Shown piece after piece: positions 12,173 to 22,523 of a stretch of DNA of 64,000 bases. The position numbers and the translations under genes were made by a program. This DNA is from Agapetus fuscipes (lineage: Eukaryota > Arthropoda > Insecta > Trichoptera > Glossosomatidae), in the NCBI GenBank assembly GCA_951799405.1, contig OX637342.1, forward strand, positions 558,001 through 622,000. The letters run 5' to 3'. Each line of letters opens with the position of its first letter. The stretch's first letter is position 1. The notes below the pieces were generated by a model that was not told the DNA's origin, searched no databases, and was given only the letters and a program-made list of their open reading frames with translations.

Positions 12173-12394
12173 AAATATGGAATCCTGAATACGGTATCCC
12201 GAGTATAAAGAATTCCATTAACTCCCTCGATCACGTAAAAAAATACATAATATATATGAATGGTACGACAGCACTCCTAGTGAGTGCTTTCGTTTATATA
12301 TTTTTTCAATGTACGCGATTGAGGGGAGATTTTGCAATGTGTTATTGTTGAAGTTCTGGTCCCGCAATATTTCTGGAGCTGAGTCAACCTCGCC

Positions 12395-12523
12395 GGTATT
12401 TTATTATGGGTGTAAAAAAAAACAACGAAACGGGAAATCATTTCTGACACCCTCAGTGGGATTCGAACTCGAGCTCTCGGGATGGAATGCAAGCACTCTA
12501 ACTACTGAGCCAGTTGGTATACA
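12395..12523 (-). repeat. SINE S2 copy
   Basis: The minus strand reads CCAACTGGCTCAGTAGTTAG and CGAGTTCGAATCCC, then GATTTCCCGTTTCG. It is truncated in the body. Confidence 0.65.
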
Positions 12524-12859
12524 TTTAAAAATCACTTTTTACCAAACCTCGTATAATCTTGAACACATAATGGTTTTGGCTTACCTGGCATCACAGCCAT
12601 TACAATACCTGTCCTTGCTGGAGGCAAAAGTTGCAAAAAGATGATTAAGTAATCAGAACACGCTGAATACTGGCTCAGCCATTGCCTGCCCAACTGTTTG
12701 ATCTAATGAATAATAATTACGTGAGGTTTTTGCCTCCATTGAATGTAAACAGAAATCATTGCCGGAATTAATGCGCTTTTTGCACCACCGTGTGTTTTTA
12801 TTTCACTTTGCAAGCGTTTCTCAAACTGTGGATTTAATTTTTTCCAATCGTCATTCCTC

Positions 12860-12940
12860 TACGGGTGGCCAGTATCTCCGCAGAAACGTGTTTACTTTTT
12901 CTATCCTTGCACACTTCTATCATCTCCTCAACACTCCGTC
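12860..12940 (-). pseudogene. LINE tail remnant (RWFGH family)
   Basis: Antisense text (CAGTATCTCCGCAGA, TATCCTTGCACACTTC) matches the tails at 32460 and 23700. The remnant ends where MITE M2 begins. Confidence 0.4.
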
Positions 12941-12944
12941 CCCT

Positions 12945-13410
12945 CGCTGCCTCAGTTCTTGTTTGCCGTATAGACCAGCTAATTTTTCATTTGCATGTGT
13001 AGTGGATCAATGTGTCTTATGAAAACAGGAAATTGATTACAAAAATATTTAAAAACAACTCTCGCATTATCGAATTTCATAGGTTTTCTTAGCTCAGGTT
13101 GTGTAGAATTTGATTTTTAAAACATCTGCGTTAAAAAGTCATATTTGACAGAATTTTATTTTATACGGCAAACAAGATCTGGGGGAGCGCCTTAGTGCTT
13201 GTTTGCCTTATACTTATCATAGGTAATTTCACATGAGCAATCTTTGTATGTGTACTGGACCAATGTGTTTAATGAAAGCTCAAAATTTAAAACTACTAAA
13301 TATTTAAGACTACTCTGATATTATCGTGATTTACGTTTTTTTCTTAGCTGAGATTGTGTCAAATGTGTTACTTAAGACAATTTTATTGAAAAGTCTACAT
13401 CTATTATTTC
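12945..13410. mobile_element. MITE M2 copy joined to a partial M1 copy
   Basis: M2 runs from CGCTGCCTCAGTTCTTG to GGGGGAGCG (13189). M1 (CCTTAGTGCTTGTTTGCC) starts at that edge and runs to about 13410, where its far end is missing. Confidence 0.65.
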
Positions 13411-14863
13411 TTAATGTCCAAACCACCTCATTGCTATATTGTGTAGGTACTTTTACTCTAATATTCTTATTTATACTAAACTCATTCAAAGCGCTTTTAT
13501 TACGAGCCCTATCATTCACTTAAAAACTGAAAGCAGTCACAGTCATCAGTAATGAGTCACAAAATCAAAGAATATAACATCTAAATTTTCTTAAAAACAA
13601 ACTTTTTTTTGCAGTTTATTCCAGCTAGTAACCAGCAGTAATCAGACGTGTAGGTAGCCGCGTCGCTTTGATAACTAGCCATTAAAATGCTTTCCGCTCG
13701 TATAAGCTAAGTGTTAGCAAACAAAAAAGTTTCAAATATAACAAGATGTAACCCTATAGAATTGTAAAATAATTTGTCTACGCCTGAACGCAAAAGCGAT
13801 ATTTTTATATATTTTGATTTATTTTTTGATAAGTAGGTGGGTACATAATAAACCGGTTAAAGATTTAATTTTGACCATATGCGACCCAAAAACACTGCAA
13901 AGTTTGAGCAGCGATGGTCAACGTAATTATGTACAACTCAACACTTTATTTGTTTGTGATTAATTAGAAAGTTTTCAAAACAAATTAAAATTAATTTGCG
14001 ATGTAATTAAAGTGTTTTTAATGATATGCTTTTACAACAGCAACAAACAATTCCAATAAAAACTGATAATTGATGTTATATTCATTGCTTTTCTCACATT
14101 GAATAAATCGTAGGTGTGCCAATTTTTTTGCATGTTCTATTTTGTATTATATTCTAAAGTCATATAATCAAAGTGTAGTCTTATGTGGTATAAAAAGAAA
14201 GAGGAAAACAATGTTGACTAAATAAATAGCAAGCCTAAAGTTGAAGCTAATTTTGCGTATGGTGAGATACCATATCTTTCCAATGGTACTTAATGGCATG
14301 GAAGGGTAGACAATTACATAGTGCCTCAAAAAGAAAACCATGGCTATTGAAATGTGGCTCTATTAATTGTCAAAGCTACAAAAATCCTGAATAGATTGAG
14401 TCACCACATAATACTGAGGTTCTTTCCCGTTTCAATACCATAGTCGAACTCCTTGAAATATCCAGCAAAATCATGTATTTCTCCTTTATTTTATCAAACA
14501 AGGAAAAATAGAGAAATGGTGGACTTCAGGTTGGAAGAAAACTTGTTGATTAAAAAACCTGAGAGAGTGACTTGTCATAAGTAAAAGATTCCTCTTTCGT
14601 GCAGCAATATCGACGGTACAAATTTCAAATTGATGGTCACCAATTTCAAGGTTAAGGGGAAGAAGTATTAGAAACCAATAGTGGTTCAAATAACTGAGTT
14701 ATGAAGAAGACAAAAAGAAGAAGACAGTTGCAAAGGTTTTAGTTTTGTTCACACATCTTGACATCGTTGACTCTTTAGTTTTGCAAAGAAGTCAAAGGTG
14801 TTATCAAGAATTATGGAACGACTTGAATCATGTACATTATTCAATCAAAAGCATTGATTTTCC
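13411..14863. other. No feature recognised
   Basis: AT-rich. The minus strand at 14380-14690 has protein-like text (EFDYGIETGKNL) but is broken in every frame. Confidence 0.35.
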
Positions 14864-15052
14864 ATCTCACATGGAATATCTCCCTTCTCACATGGAATAT
14901 CTCCCTTCTCACATGGAATATCTCCCTTCTCACATGGAATATCTCCCTTCTCACATGGAATATCTCCCTTCTCACATGGAATATCTCCCTTCTCACATGG
15001 AATATCTCCCTTCTCACATGGAATATCTCCCTTCTCACATGGAATATCTTCC
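14864..15052. repeat. 21-bp minisatellite, nine copies
   Basis: The unit TCTCACATGGAATATCTCCC plus one base repeats nine times with almost no change. Because 21 is divisible by three, five or more frames stay open across it. The plus-strand frame encodes SHMEYLP repeats inside a 157-codon frame (14745-15218) that lacks an ATG at its start. Confidence 0.9.
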
Positions 15053-15207
15053 TGCCGCTAGTTTTATTACTAACGGCATTTTGCCATTTTTGATTTACGA
15101 TCTGTATACGTATGAAATTGAAGGCGAAAATCTAGGATTTAATTTGAAAATTAATCAAATATATGGAAATACGGAGGATCTTTTTCTTGCCGTTTTTATA
15201 CTTTTAT

Positions 15208-15467
15208 CTCTAATCTAATCTAATCTAAGTTGCAAAGATATGTTACATTGGAGATTCACATTACATGCATTCCCACAACCAAGACACGTACAAGTTCGCG
15301 CTTGCACGTGCCTCATGTGAGCCTACAACATAAAAACCAATCTCAAACGGACATACACCCTGCAACTCTTGCCGTCCTTCCCTGTAACAGGGGTGACATT
15401 GGCAATGTGAACCATTTTTTACAGCATGGGTGGTCAGCCGCATACCAACCTATAAGTCAAGGAGCAT
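15208..15467 (-). repeat. R250 copy
   Basis: It begins with the TCTAATCTAATCTAAGTTGC tail and ends CATACCAACCTATAAGTCAAG. It directly follows the open frame that contains the 21-bp minisatellite. Confidence 0.8.
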
Positions 15468-15948
15468 ACACGACAAATTACATTTTTTAAATCAATAATC
15501 TCATCTCTTTAAATCAATAATCAATCTTTTTAAATCAAGAATCTCATTAAAAAAATACAATGTTTTTCTATCTTTGATTCTTTACGACTCACATACAGGT
15601 ATTATGTTTTCTTCACATATGAGATGTGCGGAATCCAAAACAGCCATAAACTGAATGTTGAATTGTAAATTTTATCAAAAGACTATAATTTCCAACTGTT
15701 TTGCTATAACATCAACAAATCAGAGTTTCAATGATTTTCATTGTGCGGAAAGTGAGGTACGCTCATGTGAATACATGCCCCGACATGTTTTATAATCAAG
15801 AGAGTAATAGCTCAAAATAAAATCGTTGAACTTTGCACACTTTTAGGTGCATCAAATTATTGAAAGTTTTAGTATCCAATATATTATATTAACCTTACGT
15901 AGGTGCATTACGTATGTAGATAGATTAGAAATGTATCTGAAAATTGTT

Positions 15949-16188
15949 CTGTACCCTTAGTACGAGTTGCAAAACTTGAGAAAAGTAAAGTTTACGGAAA
16001 ATATGAAAGAGTGATTTCTCCCAAAATCTGCCGTTTTTGTTTCTTACACTTTATGGTATTAGCAAAAGAGTTACAGTGATAAAGAAAATCAAGTTCAAAC
16101 AAACAAAAACGGCAGATTTTGGGGGAAATCACTCTTTAATAATTTAACATTACATACTTAAGTTTTGCAACTCGTACTAAGGGTACAG
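15949..16188. mobile_element. 240-bp inverted-repeat element (MITE-like)
   Basis: CTGTACCCTTAGTACGAGTT at the left matches the reverse complement of the right end (16169-16188). A second pair of inverted arms, AGTGATTTCTCCCAAAATC and its near complement, lies inside (16010-16045 and 16095-16132). The whole could fold into one long hairpin. No open frame is present. Confidence 0.7.
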
Positions 16189-16788
16189 ATCGTTGTTTTT
16201 GGTATTTGATGGAGAGTCACACATACTCAAGTATGATGATCAGAGTCTTAATTCTTTCCTGTTAACTGTAACTGTAACTCAGTTGCCGTCCCGTTAAAGG
16301 TGGGCAAAGCCTCTTCTTGCCTCCATTTTTCCTATCCTTGCATATCTCTTGCAATTCATTCATATGCATCACCTTTTTCATACTTTTCCTTCTTTTGTGT
16401 GCCTAAAATATATATTTTTTTTTCGTTTTGGTGGTCATTTTCTTGGCTCTGGTATTCACAGGGGAGAGAACCTCTGCATTCTTTTGTATCTCGATCTGTT
16501 CAGGACTTTTTTAACGTTGACAGGGTACCTGCATTTTAAAGGCAGTGATTCTGTTCTATAAGCACTATGTAATTGTCCACCCTTAAATTCCACCTGGTAC
16601 AATTGGAAAGATCTATATAAGATACAATTGTAGACATTTCATCATCCTCAGCGGCTCTCAAGTACTCCGGAGCTGTCACAGCCACTGTCACAACTGATTC
16701 AAAGATCCCAAATTATCCGCTATGGCGATGTGTGCTTAAGAGAATTAATAAACAAACTTCGCTCAGGCCATTTTCGCGCAGCTAGCTG
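16189..16788. other. Flank of the LINE 3' end, no feature recognised
   Basis: 16285-16350 may hold a short antisense LINE-tail remnant (CTTGCCTCCATTTTTCC, TATCCTTGCATATCTC). The rest is unassigned. Confidence 0.3.
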
Positions 16789-16809
16789 TTCATAATTCAT
16801 AATTCATAA
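16789..16809 (-). repeat. 3' terminal 7-bp repeats of the LINE
   Basis: TTCATAA occurs three times in direct succession on the plus strand (TTATGAA in element orientation), immediately before unrelated flanking DNA. Short terminal repeats in place of a poly(A) tail are typical of CR1-type LINEs. Confidence 0.8.
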
Positions 16810-17195
16810 GGTCTTTATTGTTTTTTATCAATATGTACAAAGTATTACAATAAAAATAAATTTTAAAAATCTAATTACAATAAATACTCCCCAAAGTAAG
16901 CATAGCTTGTGTTTTGGGGAGGATTCCAACTTATCTTAACTTAAAATTAATCACTTAATAGATAAAAATCATAAAAAACAAAAATAATATATACACTATT
17001 TAGTCATTTACTCAGCAAAAACAGAAAGACAAAAAATAAAGTAAAATAACATAAAGAGGTAACATGTTTAAATAGAAAATACAGAAATAGGAATTATACA
17101 TATATACACACATGTAGATATATGAAAAAAATAACAAAAATAATAATGATAAGAATAATATACAAAAAACCAATCAAATATAAACACTCAACTAT

Positions 17196-20100
17196 TTACA
17201 CCTCTTTCAAATATTTGCTGATCATGTACTTAATGGCCCTAGGATCTGCGTGCTTATCATGCTTATACCTGGAAAAAAGTGCATTGTACCACCTTACACC
17301 CAAATAATCGTAGTGATGTTGGCCGGTTGCTGTATTCTTTCTAGGAACTTTGATTAGGAGCGACTCTCTACGCGATCTACCACTCGGGATTACAATATCC
17401 CCCGGATTATATCCGTGGATAAAGTAATCCTTATGAACTTGGTAGAGAGCCGCTCTCTTATACAATTGGTCAATTGTTAGCACCGGAAAGTCATGATATA
17501 ATTGCAATGTGGAATAGTCGAAAGGCTTCTTTAACATTATTTTGATAACCATTCTCTGCACCACCCTAAGAGGCTCGAGTGTTGTTTTAAATGTGCCGCC
17601 CCATCCGACCATTCCATACTGCATCAATGACTGTCCAAGCGCAAAATAGGTAGACTTCAAAGTTTTTACCTCTAGAATATCTCTAATTTTGCGGAATACA
17701 TAGTAAATTTTCCTTAGTCTTTCAATAGTTGTTTCTACATGCTCCTTCCATCTAATTCTGGAATCTATTTTAATACCCAGATATTTAACACTTTCCGCTT
17801 GAGAAATTAGGGGGCATGAGCAGGAGCACGCAGTTCCACTGACCAAGAAGTTAGTACAGCTATGTATTGCTATACTAAGTGAAAAAGGAAGACCCCTATT
17901 GTAGAGAGAGAATGGAATAAAATTTGTTTTTTCGGTATTCAGAGACAGGAAATTTTTGTCGAACCAATTTTTAAGTATGGTTAATTCCACGTTCGTTCTG
18001 CGAACCACCTCTACCCATGACCCTCCCCTCACAATCATAGCCGTATCATCAGCAAAGGACAGGATTGAGGATGTGATCGGCAGAGAGAATATCTCATTGA
18101 CATAAATAATGAACAATATTGGTCCAAGGACGGTGCCTTGCGGAATTCCGAATCGCGTTATTTTTCTAGAGCTTACTATCTTATTAATGCGTACCTGCTG
18201 AGTTCTATACTGCATGAAACTGCAAATCCATTTCCTCACACTGCCACATATTCCAATCCTGTTTAATTTGTTCAATAGGCCAGTATGGCTAACGCTATCA
18301 AATGCCTTCCTTAGGTCGATAAATACACCCAGACATTTCTCTCCGGCATCTAGTGCCCCGTACACTATGGAAGTCAACCTTGATATGGCGTCGTCCGTGC
18401 CAACACCCGTTCTAAAACCGAACTGATTTTTATTAAGTAAACCCTCTCTATTAATAAAATCTATGAGCTGTTTTTTCACTATTTTTTCGAAGATTTTCGA
18501 GATATTGGACGTGAGAGTTATAGGTCTATAATTCGATATATTACATGCATCCCCCGACTTGAAAATTGGTGTCACCACACCAACTTTGTACACCTCAGGA
18601 AATACACCATTATTCAGGCTGACATTTACTATGTGCGTGATGGGCCCCGACAGAGATGTTGAATTCTGCTTCAAAATATCCACAGATATTCTATCATAGC
18701 CAGGAGAGGATCCTCCTTTCATATCCTTTATAATATTTAATACCGTCTCGGAATTTATTGGCTGAAATATGTTGAACCCTGGATCGATGAGAGAATCGGG
18801 TTCTATTTCCCCGTAAGTGAAATTTGGATCTATCTGTCGAGCCAGATTTTCACCTACATCTGCAAAAAACTCATTAAAGCTATTAGCCATTTCAATTGGA
18901 TGTTGTGTGAGTTCCATTGTTTTACCATCAACAATTATCCTTTTTATCTGTGATTTCTTCTTTTTCTTATTAATAATCTCATTTATGGATTGCCATACAT
19001 GTTTTATATTACTGCCAGCTTGTTCAACCTTCCTAGAGAAGTAATCAATCTTGACCCTTCTTATTAACAGTGTCAGCATGTTTCGATACCTTTTGTACCT
19101 GTCACTGACATTAGTGTCGCCAGGATGTCTCCGCATAATCTTATACAGCTTTTCTTTGTTTCGTATTGAAACCACCAAACCATGTGTGATCCATGGCTTC
19201 AGTCTATTATATTTGGAGGATTTGTTGCTTTGTCTCCGCACGGATATTTGCTCAACACTCGCCAAATAATCTTCAACAATATCGTGAAAATTCTTAGCAC
19301 ATATATTTGCATCAAAAGAATCATAAACAGACTTCCAACTTTCATTCATCAGTCTCATTTTCAAATCCTCCAAATTAATCTTTTTTATTGGTTCATCATG
19401 TCGTACAGTATTATTTAATGCATTATTACTATTCATCAATCTCTGTATGAACAAAGACGTGTGATGATCCGTAATGTCACTCTTCCAAACAACAGTACAT
19501 ATGTCCTCCAGTTTGCTCAGTGGCGTATTGGACCAGAAATGGTCCAGACAGGACGGAGTTTGCCCATCCACCTCTCTGCTATATAAATTTGTACACAATT
19601 TAAAATTTAGTTCTGCTAGTGCGTTCATATATTCATTCTTTACAGTACTTATGCAAGTTTTTGCCACATTTACATTAAAATCGCCCACAATAATCACATT
19701 CATACTTCGACATTCATTTAGTAGCATCCTAAGTTCGTTAATAAATTCATTAACATTTGATTGGTGTGTTCTATATACAGAGATTATGCGATACAAAACG
19801 TTATTCTTATAATAATCAATCTGTAGACAATTAACATTATTCATGATAATCTCTTTAACTCTTATATTATCATTATTACCGCGCACAAACACAACAATTC
19901 CACTATTTTTATTTATATAATAATTACTACGGAAATATGAGTAATTTGGAATATCAAACGGTTCACTCCACTCATTTAGATGCGCTTCACAGAGTACAAT
20001 CAAATCAGGCAATCTATTAAGACAACTCAAATTTACTAGAAAACAATCCAGATTCTTTCGTATACTCCTAATATTTTGTTGTAATATAAATAGAGCATCA

Positions 20101-20207
20101 TCTTCACATTTAGAATTTATAACATCATTACACTCCAATGCCGTGTGACACTCGTATTGAGCTATATTATACTGATTATCCACCTCTTGCAAAAAGTCTG
20201 GATTCAT
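17196..20207 (-). CDS. LINE ORF2 protein: AP-like endonuclease and reverse transcriptase
   Basis: This 1003-residue protein carries both enzymes needed for target-primed reverse transcription. The endonuclease (about 38-255) shows the QN pair (44-45), the catalytic Glu context LCEAH (72-76), SVYR (143-146), GDFN (175-178) and the SDITDHH segment (243-249). The reverse transcriptase (about 490-760) shows SPGYDRIS (501-508), NYRPI (559-563), the first catalytic Asp in DLRKAFD (631-637), GIPQGTVLGP (687-696) and FADD (718-721). The thumb and C-terminal region (about 780-1003) has the usual YLGI, W and WGG positions and no frameshift. All catalytic residues that can be read are present, so the enzyme could be functional. 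Its ATG overlaps the stop of the upstream open frame (TCATGA). Confidence 0.92.
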   Translation of the reverse strand: MNPDFLQEVDNQYNIAQYECHTALECNDVINSKCEDDALFILQQNIRSIRKNLDCFLVNLSCLNRLPDLIVLCEAHLNEWSEPFDIPNYSYFRSNYYINKNSGIVVFVRGNNDNIRVKEIIMNNVNCLQIDYYKNNVLYRIISVYRTHQSNVNEFINELRMLLNECRSMNVIIVGDFNVNVAKTCISTVKNEYMNALAELNFKLCTNLYSREVDGQTPSCLDHFWSNTPLSKLEDICTVVWKSDITDHHTSLFIQRLMNSNNALNNTVRHDEPIKKINLEDLKMRLMNESWKSVYDSFDANICAKNFHDIVEDYLASVEQISVRRQSNKSSKYNRLKPWITHGLVVSIRNKEKLYKIMRRHPGDTNVSDRYKRYRNMLTLLIRRVKIDYFSRKVEQAGSNIKHVWQSINEIINKKKKKSQIKRIIVDGKTMELTQHPIEMANSFNEFFADVGENLARQIDPNFTYGEIEPDSLIDPGFNIFQPINSETVLNIIKDMKGGSSPGYDRISVDILKQNSTSLSGPITHIVNVSLNNGVFPEVYKVGVVTPIFKSGDACNISNYRPITLTSNISKIFEKIVKKQLIDFINREGLLNKNQFGFRTGVGTDDAISRLTSIVYGALDAGEKCLGVFIDLRKAFDSVSHTGLLNKLNRIGICGSVRKWICSFMQYRTQQVRINKIVSSRKITRFGIPQGTVLGPILFIIYVNEIFSLPITSSILSFADDTAMIVRGGSWVEVVRRTNVELTILKNWFDKNFLSLNTEKTNFIPFSLYNRGLPFSLSIAIHSCTNFLVSGTACSCSCPLISQAESVKYLGIKIDSRIRWKEHVETTIERLRKIYYVFRKIRDILEVKTLKSTYFALGQSLMQYGMVGWGGTFKTTLEPLRVVQRMVIKIMLKKPFDYSTLQLYHDFPVLTIDQLYKRAALYQVHKDYFIHGYNPGDIVIPSGRSRRESLLIKVPRKNTATGQHHYDYLGVRWYNALFSRYKHDKHADPRAIKYMISKYLKEV

Positions 20208-20605
20208 GATTCGTGATAAAATAGTTCACTAGTAAGTACATCATTATTACAGGGTATCCCATAATACCACAAATAACTATCGCACATAAAAATCATCATT
20301 ATTTCAAACAGTACAGATGTCACAGCATCTTCAAGCAGCACAAAACATATAATGTTATGTATGATAATATTATGAAATAATAGTAAACAATGAAATAGAA
20401 CCGACCCAATGCTACGCTCACGGCGCACAACAAATATGCAGCGAGTGGCGGTATCCGCACACGGCGTATAGCACAGTACACACACGGGACCATTGCAATT
20501 TACAGATCGGCCCATTGTACTAAAATGTCGATCACGCGCTTTACATAAAAATACCTTAAAAACAAAACAACATAACGAAAGTAAGTCTAAAAAGCAGAAA
20601 TACAC
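20204..20605 (-). other. Inter-ORF open frame; its stop overlaps the ORF2 start
   Basis: Between the ORF1 stop and the ORF2 start, one frame stays open for 133 codons and ends in TGA inside the string TCATGA, whose ATG starts ORF2. The frame begins 15 nt after the ORF1 stop but has GTG, not ATG, at its first listed position. The first ATG gives about 103 residues. The protein is rich in Cys, Phe, Leu and Ile, with a hydrophobic stretch in the second half and no recognised domain. It may be a third small protein, a device for coupled translation of ORF2, or chance openness of a 400-nt spacer. Nothing seen proves it is translated. Confidence 0.35.
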
Positions 20606-20620
20606 TGTATTAAATATTAG

Positions 20621-22024
20621 TCAATAATCAATCTTCTCTTTTGCAATTTGCAATACCCTAGCGTATGATGGGCAAGATTTTTTGTCCATAGCATTGTGGC
20701 AATGGTCAATATTTATCCCCCTTTTTTCCGATTCAATCTTACAATTGATGCACTCTGCTTGTTTAGAACGTTTGTCGCAATTTATAAATTTGTGATTTCC
20801 CCCACAATGAGAGCACTTCGCCGGTTCTGCCTTTTTTGTGCAGTAGTTGGCGGAGTGCATGAAATTCAGACAGTGGTAGCATTGTGTAACTGGGTTGGCA
20901 TCCACAACTGTGATTCTTTGATATCCCAGAAATATCTTCTGTTTCTCCGTGAGGTGTTTTCTCACTTCAGTAGACGTCTCTACCAATAGATGCGCTAGCC
21001 CCGGGCTACCTCTCACCTTGATCACCCTCTTAATAACAAAGTCTTTGTGGTCCTTCAAAATATCCTGCAATTCCCCATTCTGCATCTTAATGTCATTCCA
21101 TAGGGTCTCATTATTATTCTCCGAACTGACGTTTCTCAGCACAATCCAAGGTTTCTTTTTTTTTAAAAATTCGGCTGTAAGCTTATCCGATAACCTTTCT
21201 TGAATTATTTGCTTTAGTATGTCCGCATCCGACTTTGAAGGACAGGTAATGAGACACCCACTACTTCCTTTACTTCCCTTCCCTATCCTTCTCATTCCAC
21301 AAATTCCTATTCCTAGGAGTTTAACATCCAATTTGTCCTTAAGTATTTTCTCCACCTGCTCAGGTAATAATTCCTTTTGCGTATCTCTACCACGCACTAT
21401 GATCGTATATCGCTTTTCAAAATGATTCTTCGATGAGATACTTAATTCTCTCTGAGATTTGCCTCCAACAATTGGTATCACTGCATCTCTTATATCCTTC
21501 AAATCCTCCGACACCTTGTCCACCATCGGTGTCATCATCTCAATCTTGCCTAATTTTTTCTCATTTGCCAAAATCTGCTTCGCCACCTCTTTGTACATGC
21601 AATTCATTTCATCATACTTTTCTGCAAAGAAGGAGAGAGATTCCTTTATCTCTTTTAATTCTACCTTCAGCTCCCTCATCTCCCTTAACAGCAGGAGTGT
21701 GTCTGCCGAAGGCGACTCCACGGTTGGGGAGGGGGATATTGTTGGTGAAGACGATGATGATGATGCCCGGACGGGTGGATTAGGCAATACACCCTTGCTC
21801 TTTTTGAGATGTTGAGCCAATGCCTCGGAAGATGGGTTGGGGCCCAGCTTTGCTGTTCTTGGGTCCTCTAGCCTGCACGAGTCACACATAAATTGCGACC
21901 TTGTCCTTGTGGACATTCTTTCGGCTGCTTGACGCTGGCATGAGTGGTGGTATGACTCATAGCACCTGGAGCATTTTAAAGCTTTTTTTGGGCTCAATTC
22001 CTCGGAGCATATACGGCACTTCAT
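20621..22024 (-). CDS. LINE ORF1 protein: PHD-type finger, coiled coil and three zinc knuckles
   Basis: This 467-residue protein starts at an ATG directly after a run of A. Residues 3-50 form a C4HC3 PHD-like zinc finger (C3, C6, C18, C21, H26 or H27, C29, C47, C50). A Ser/Pro-rich linker follows (about 86-107), then a probable coiled coil (about 110-180) rich in Leu, Glu and Lys. The central part (about 200-375) resembles the gag-like nucleic-acid-binding region of Jockey-type ORF1 proteins. Near the end are CCHC knuckles at C382/C385/H390/C395 and C404/C407/H411/C416, and a third, looser cluster (C425, C428, H441 or H443, C451). By analogy with the family, it should bind the element RNA and form the ribonucleoprotein. 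It lies upstream of ORF2, and all zinc ligands of the PHD finger and the first two knuckles are present. Confidence 0.85.
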   Translation of the reverse strand: MKCRICSEELSPKKALKCSRCYESYHHSCQRQAAERMSTRTRSQFMCDSCRLEDPRTAKLGPNPSSEALAQHLKKSKGVLPNPPVRASSSSSSPTISPSPTVESPSADTLLLLREMRELKVELKEIKESLSFFAEKYDEMNCMYKEVAKQILANEKKLGKIEMMTPMVDKVSEDLKDIRDAVIPIVGGKSQRELSISSKNHFEKRYTIIVRGRDTQKELLPEQVEKILKDKLDVKLLGIGICGMRRIGKGSKGSSGCLITCPSKSDADILKQIIQERLSDKLTAEFLKKKKPWIVLRNVSSENNNETLWNDIKMQNGELQDILKDHKDFVIKRVIKVRGSPGLAHLLVETSTEVRKHLTEKQKIFLGYQRITVVDANPVTQCYHCLNFMHSANYCTKKAEPAKCSHCGGNHKFINCDKRSKQAECINCKIESEKRGINIDHCHNAMDKKSCPSYARVLQIAKEKIDY

Positions 22025-22048
22025 TTTTTTTTTTTTTTTTTTTTTTTT
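22025..22048 (-). other. A24 tract abutting the ORF1 start codon
   Basis: A run of 24 T on the plus strand places 24 A directly before the ORF1 ATG on the coding strand, with no spacer. It may be part of the 5' UTR, an expanded slippage tract, or the join to another insertion whose poly(A) tail happens to end here. Confidence 0.8.
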
Positions 22049-22523
22049 CAGATTCAGGTCCTTTTACACTGAACACTTTTGGTTATTGTAGATTATTAGT
22101 TGTGTAAATATTTACATTTAGTTTATAATATAATATCATAATTGTAACAACAATGTTGGGTGTAGTCAAATTTCAAATCAACATATTAAAAAGTCAAAAA
22201 AGTGGTTAAAAGTGCACATATAAATACCCCACTCAGTACACAAATCACAGAACACATATGGAAAAAGATTTCAAAGCCAAATTGGGCTAAGGATTAAAAA
22301 TAGCTAAAGTTATAACCATTTGTAAGGAGCACAAGATTTTGTGTGTGACTTTGACAGTTCTAATCGATGGAATGATGGAATGTTATACAATCGAAATTAA
22401 AATATGAAAATGTATGCGCATTTTATTTGCGGGCGTAGCTGGTAGTGCTCGGGGCGGCAAACGCGATATCCTGCCGGGCAAGCCGGTAACGAGGAGGTAT
22501 TTAAGCAGATGACTGCCAGATAC
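22049..22523. other. Flank 5' of the LINE; GC-rich patch at 22430-22500
   Basis: It may include the LINE 5' UTR next to 22048. The patch GGGCGTAGCTGGTAGTGCTC is GC-rich and lies just before the 42-bp array. No tRNA cloverleaf closes. Confidence 0.3.

Larger units (their letters stand above)
16789..22048 (-). mobile_element. Apparently intact non-LTR retrotransposon (LINE), CR1/Jockey-like
   Basis: On the minus strand the order is an A-tract, ORF1 (zinc-finger nucleic-acid-binding protein), a 413-nt spacer, ORF2 (endonuclease plus reverse transcriptase), about 400 nt of 3' UTR and three copies of TTATGAA as terminal repeats. Both long frames are open, with no stop or frameshift. An ORF1 with a PHD-type finger and an element ending in short tandem repeats rather than poly(A) fits CR1-like members of the Jockey superfamily. 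That clade call is inference, because no tree was built. No clear target-site duplication was found and the 5' limit is uncertain: the 5' UTR may extend beyond 22048. This is the only LINE in the window that looks full length. Confidence 0.85.

Noticed and set aside
14486..14689. 67-codon minus-strand frame (HYWFLILLPLNLE)
   Set aside because: Faint similarity to a cysteine-protease string but no catalytic context or splice signals.
14380..14700. Possible lipase remnant on the minus strand (EFDYGIETGKNL)
   Set aside because: Only one short match in memory, stops in every frame, and a competing open frame across the same bases.
18214..19812. Plus-strand open frames opposite ORF2
   Set aside because: Antisense shadows of the reverse transcriptase and endonuclease.
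20696..21815. Plus-strand open frames opposite ORF1
   Set aside because: They are shadows of the ORF1 coding strand. ORF1 has motifs, the shadows have none.
22440..22500. tRNA-like string GGGCGTAGCTGGTAGTGCTC
   Set aside because: No B box at the right distance and no cloverleaf.
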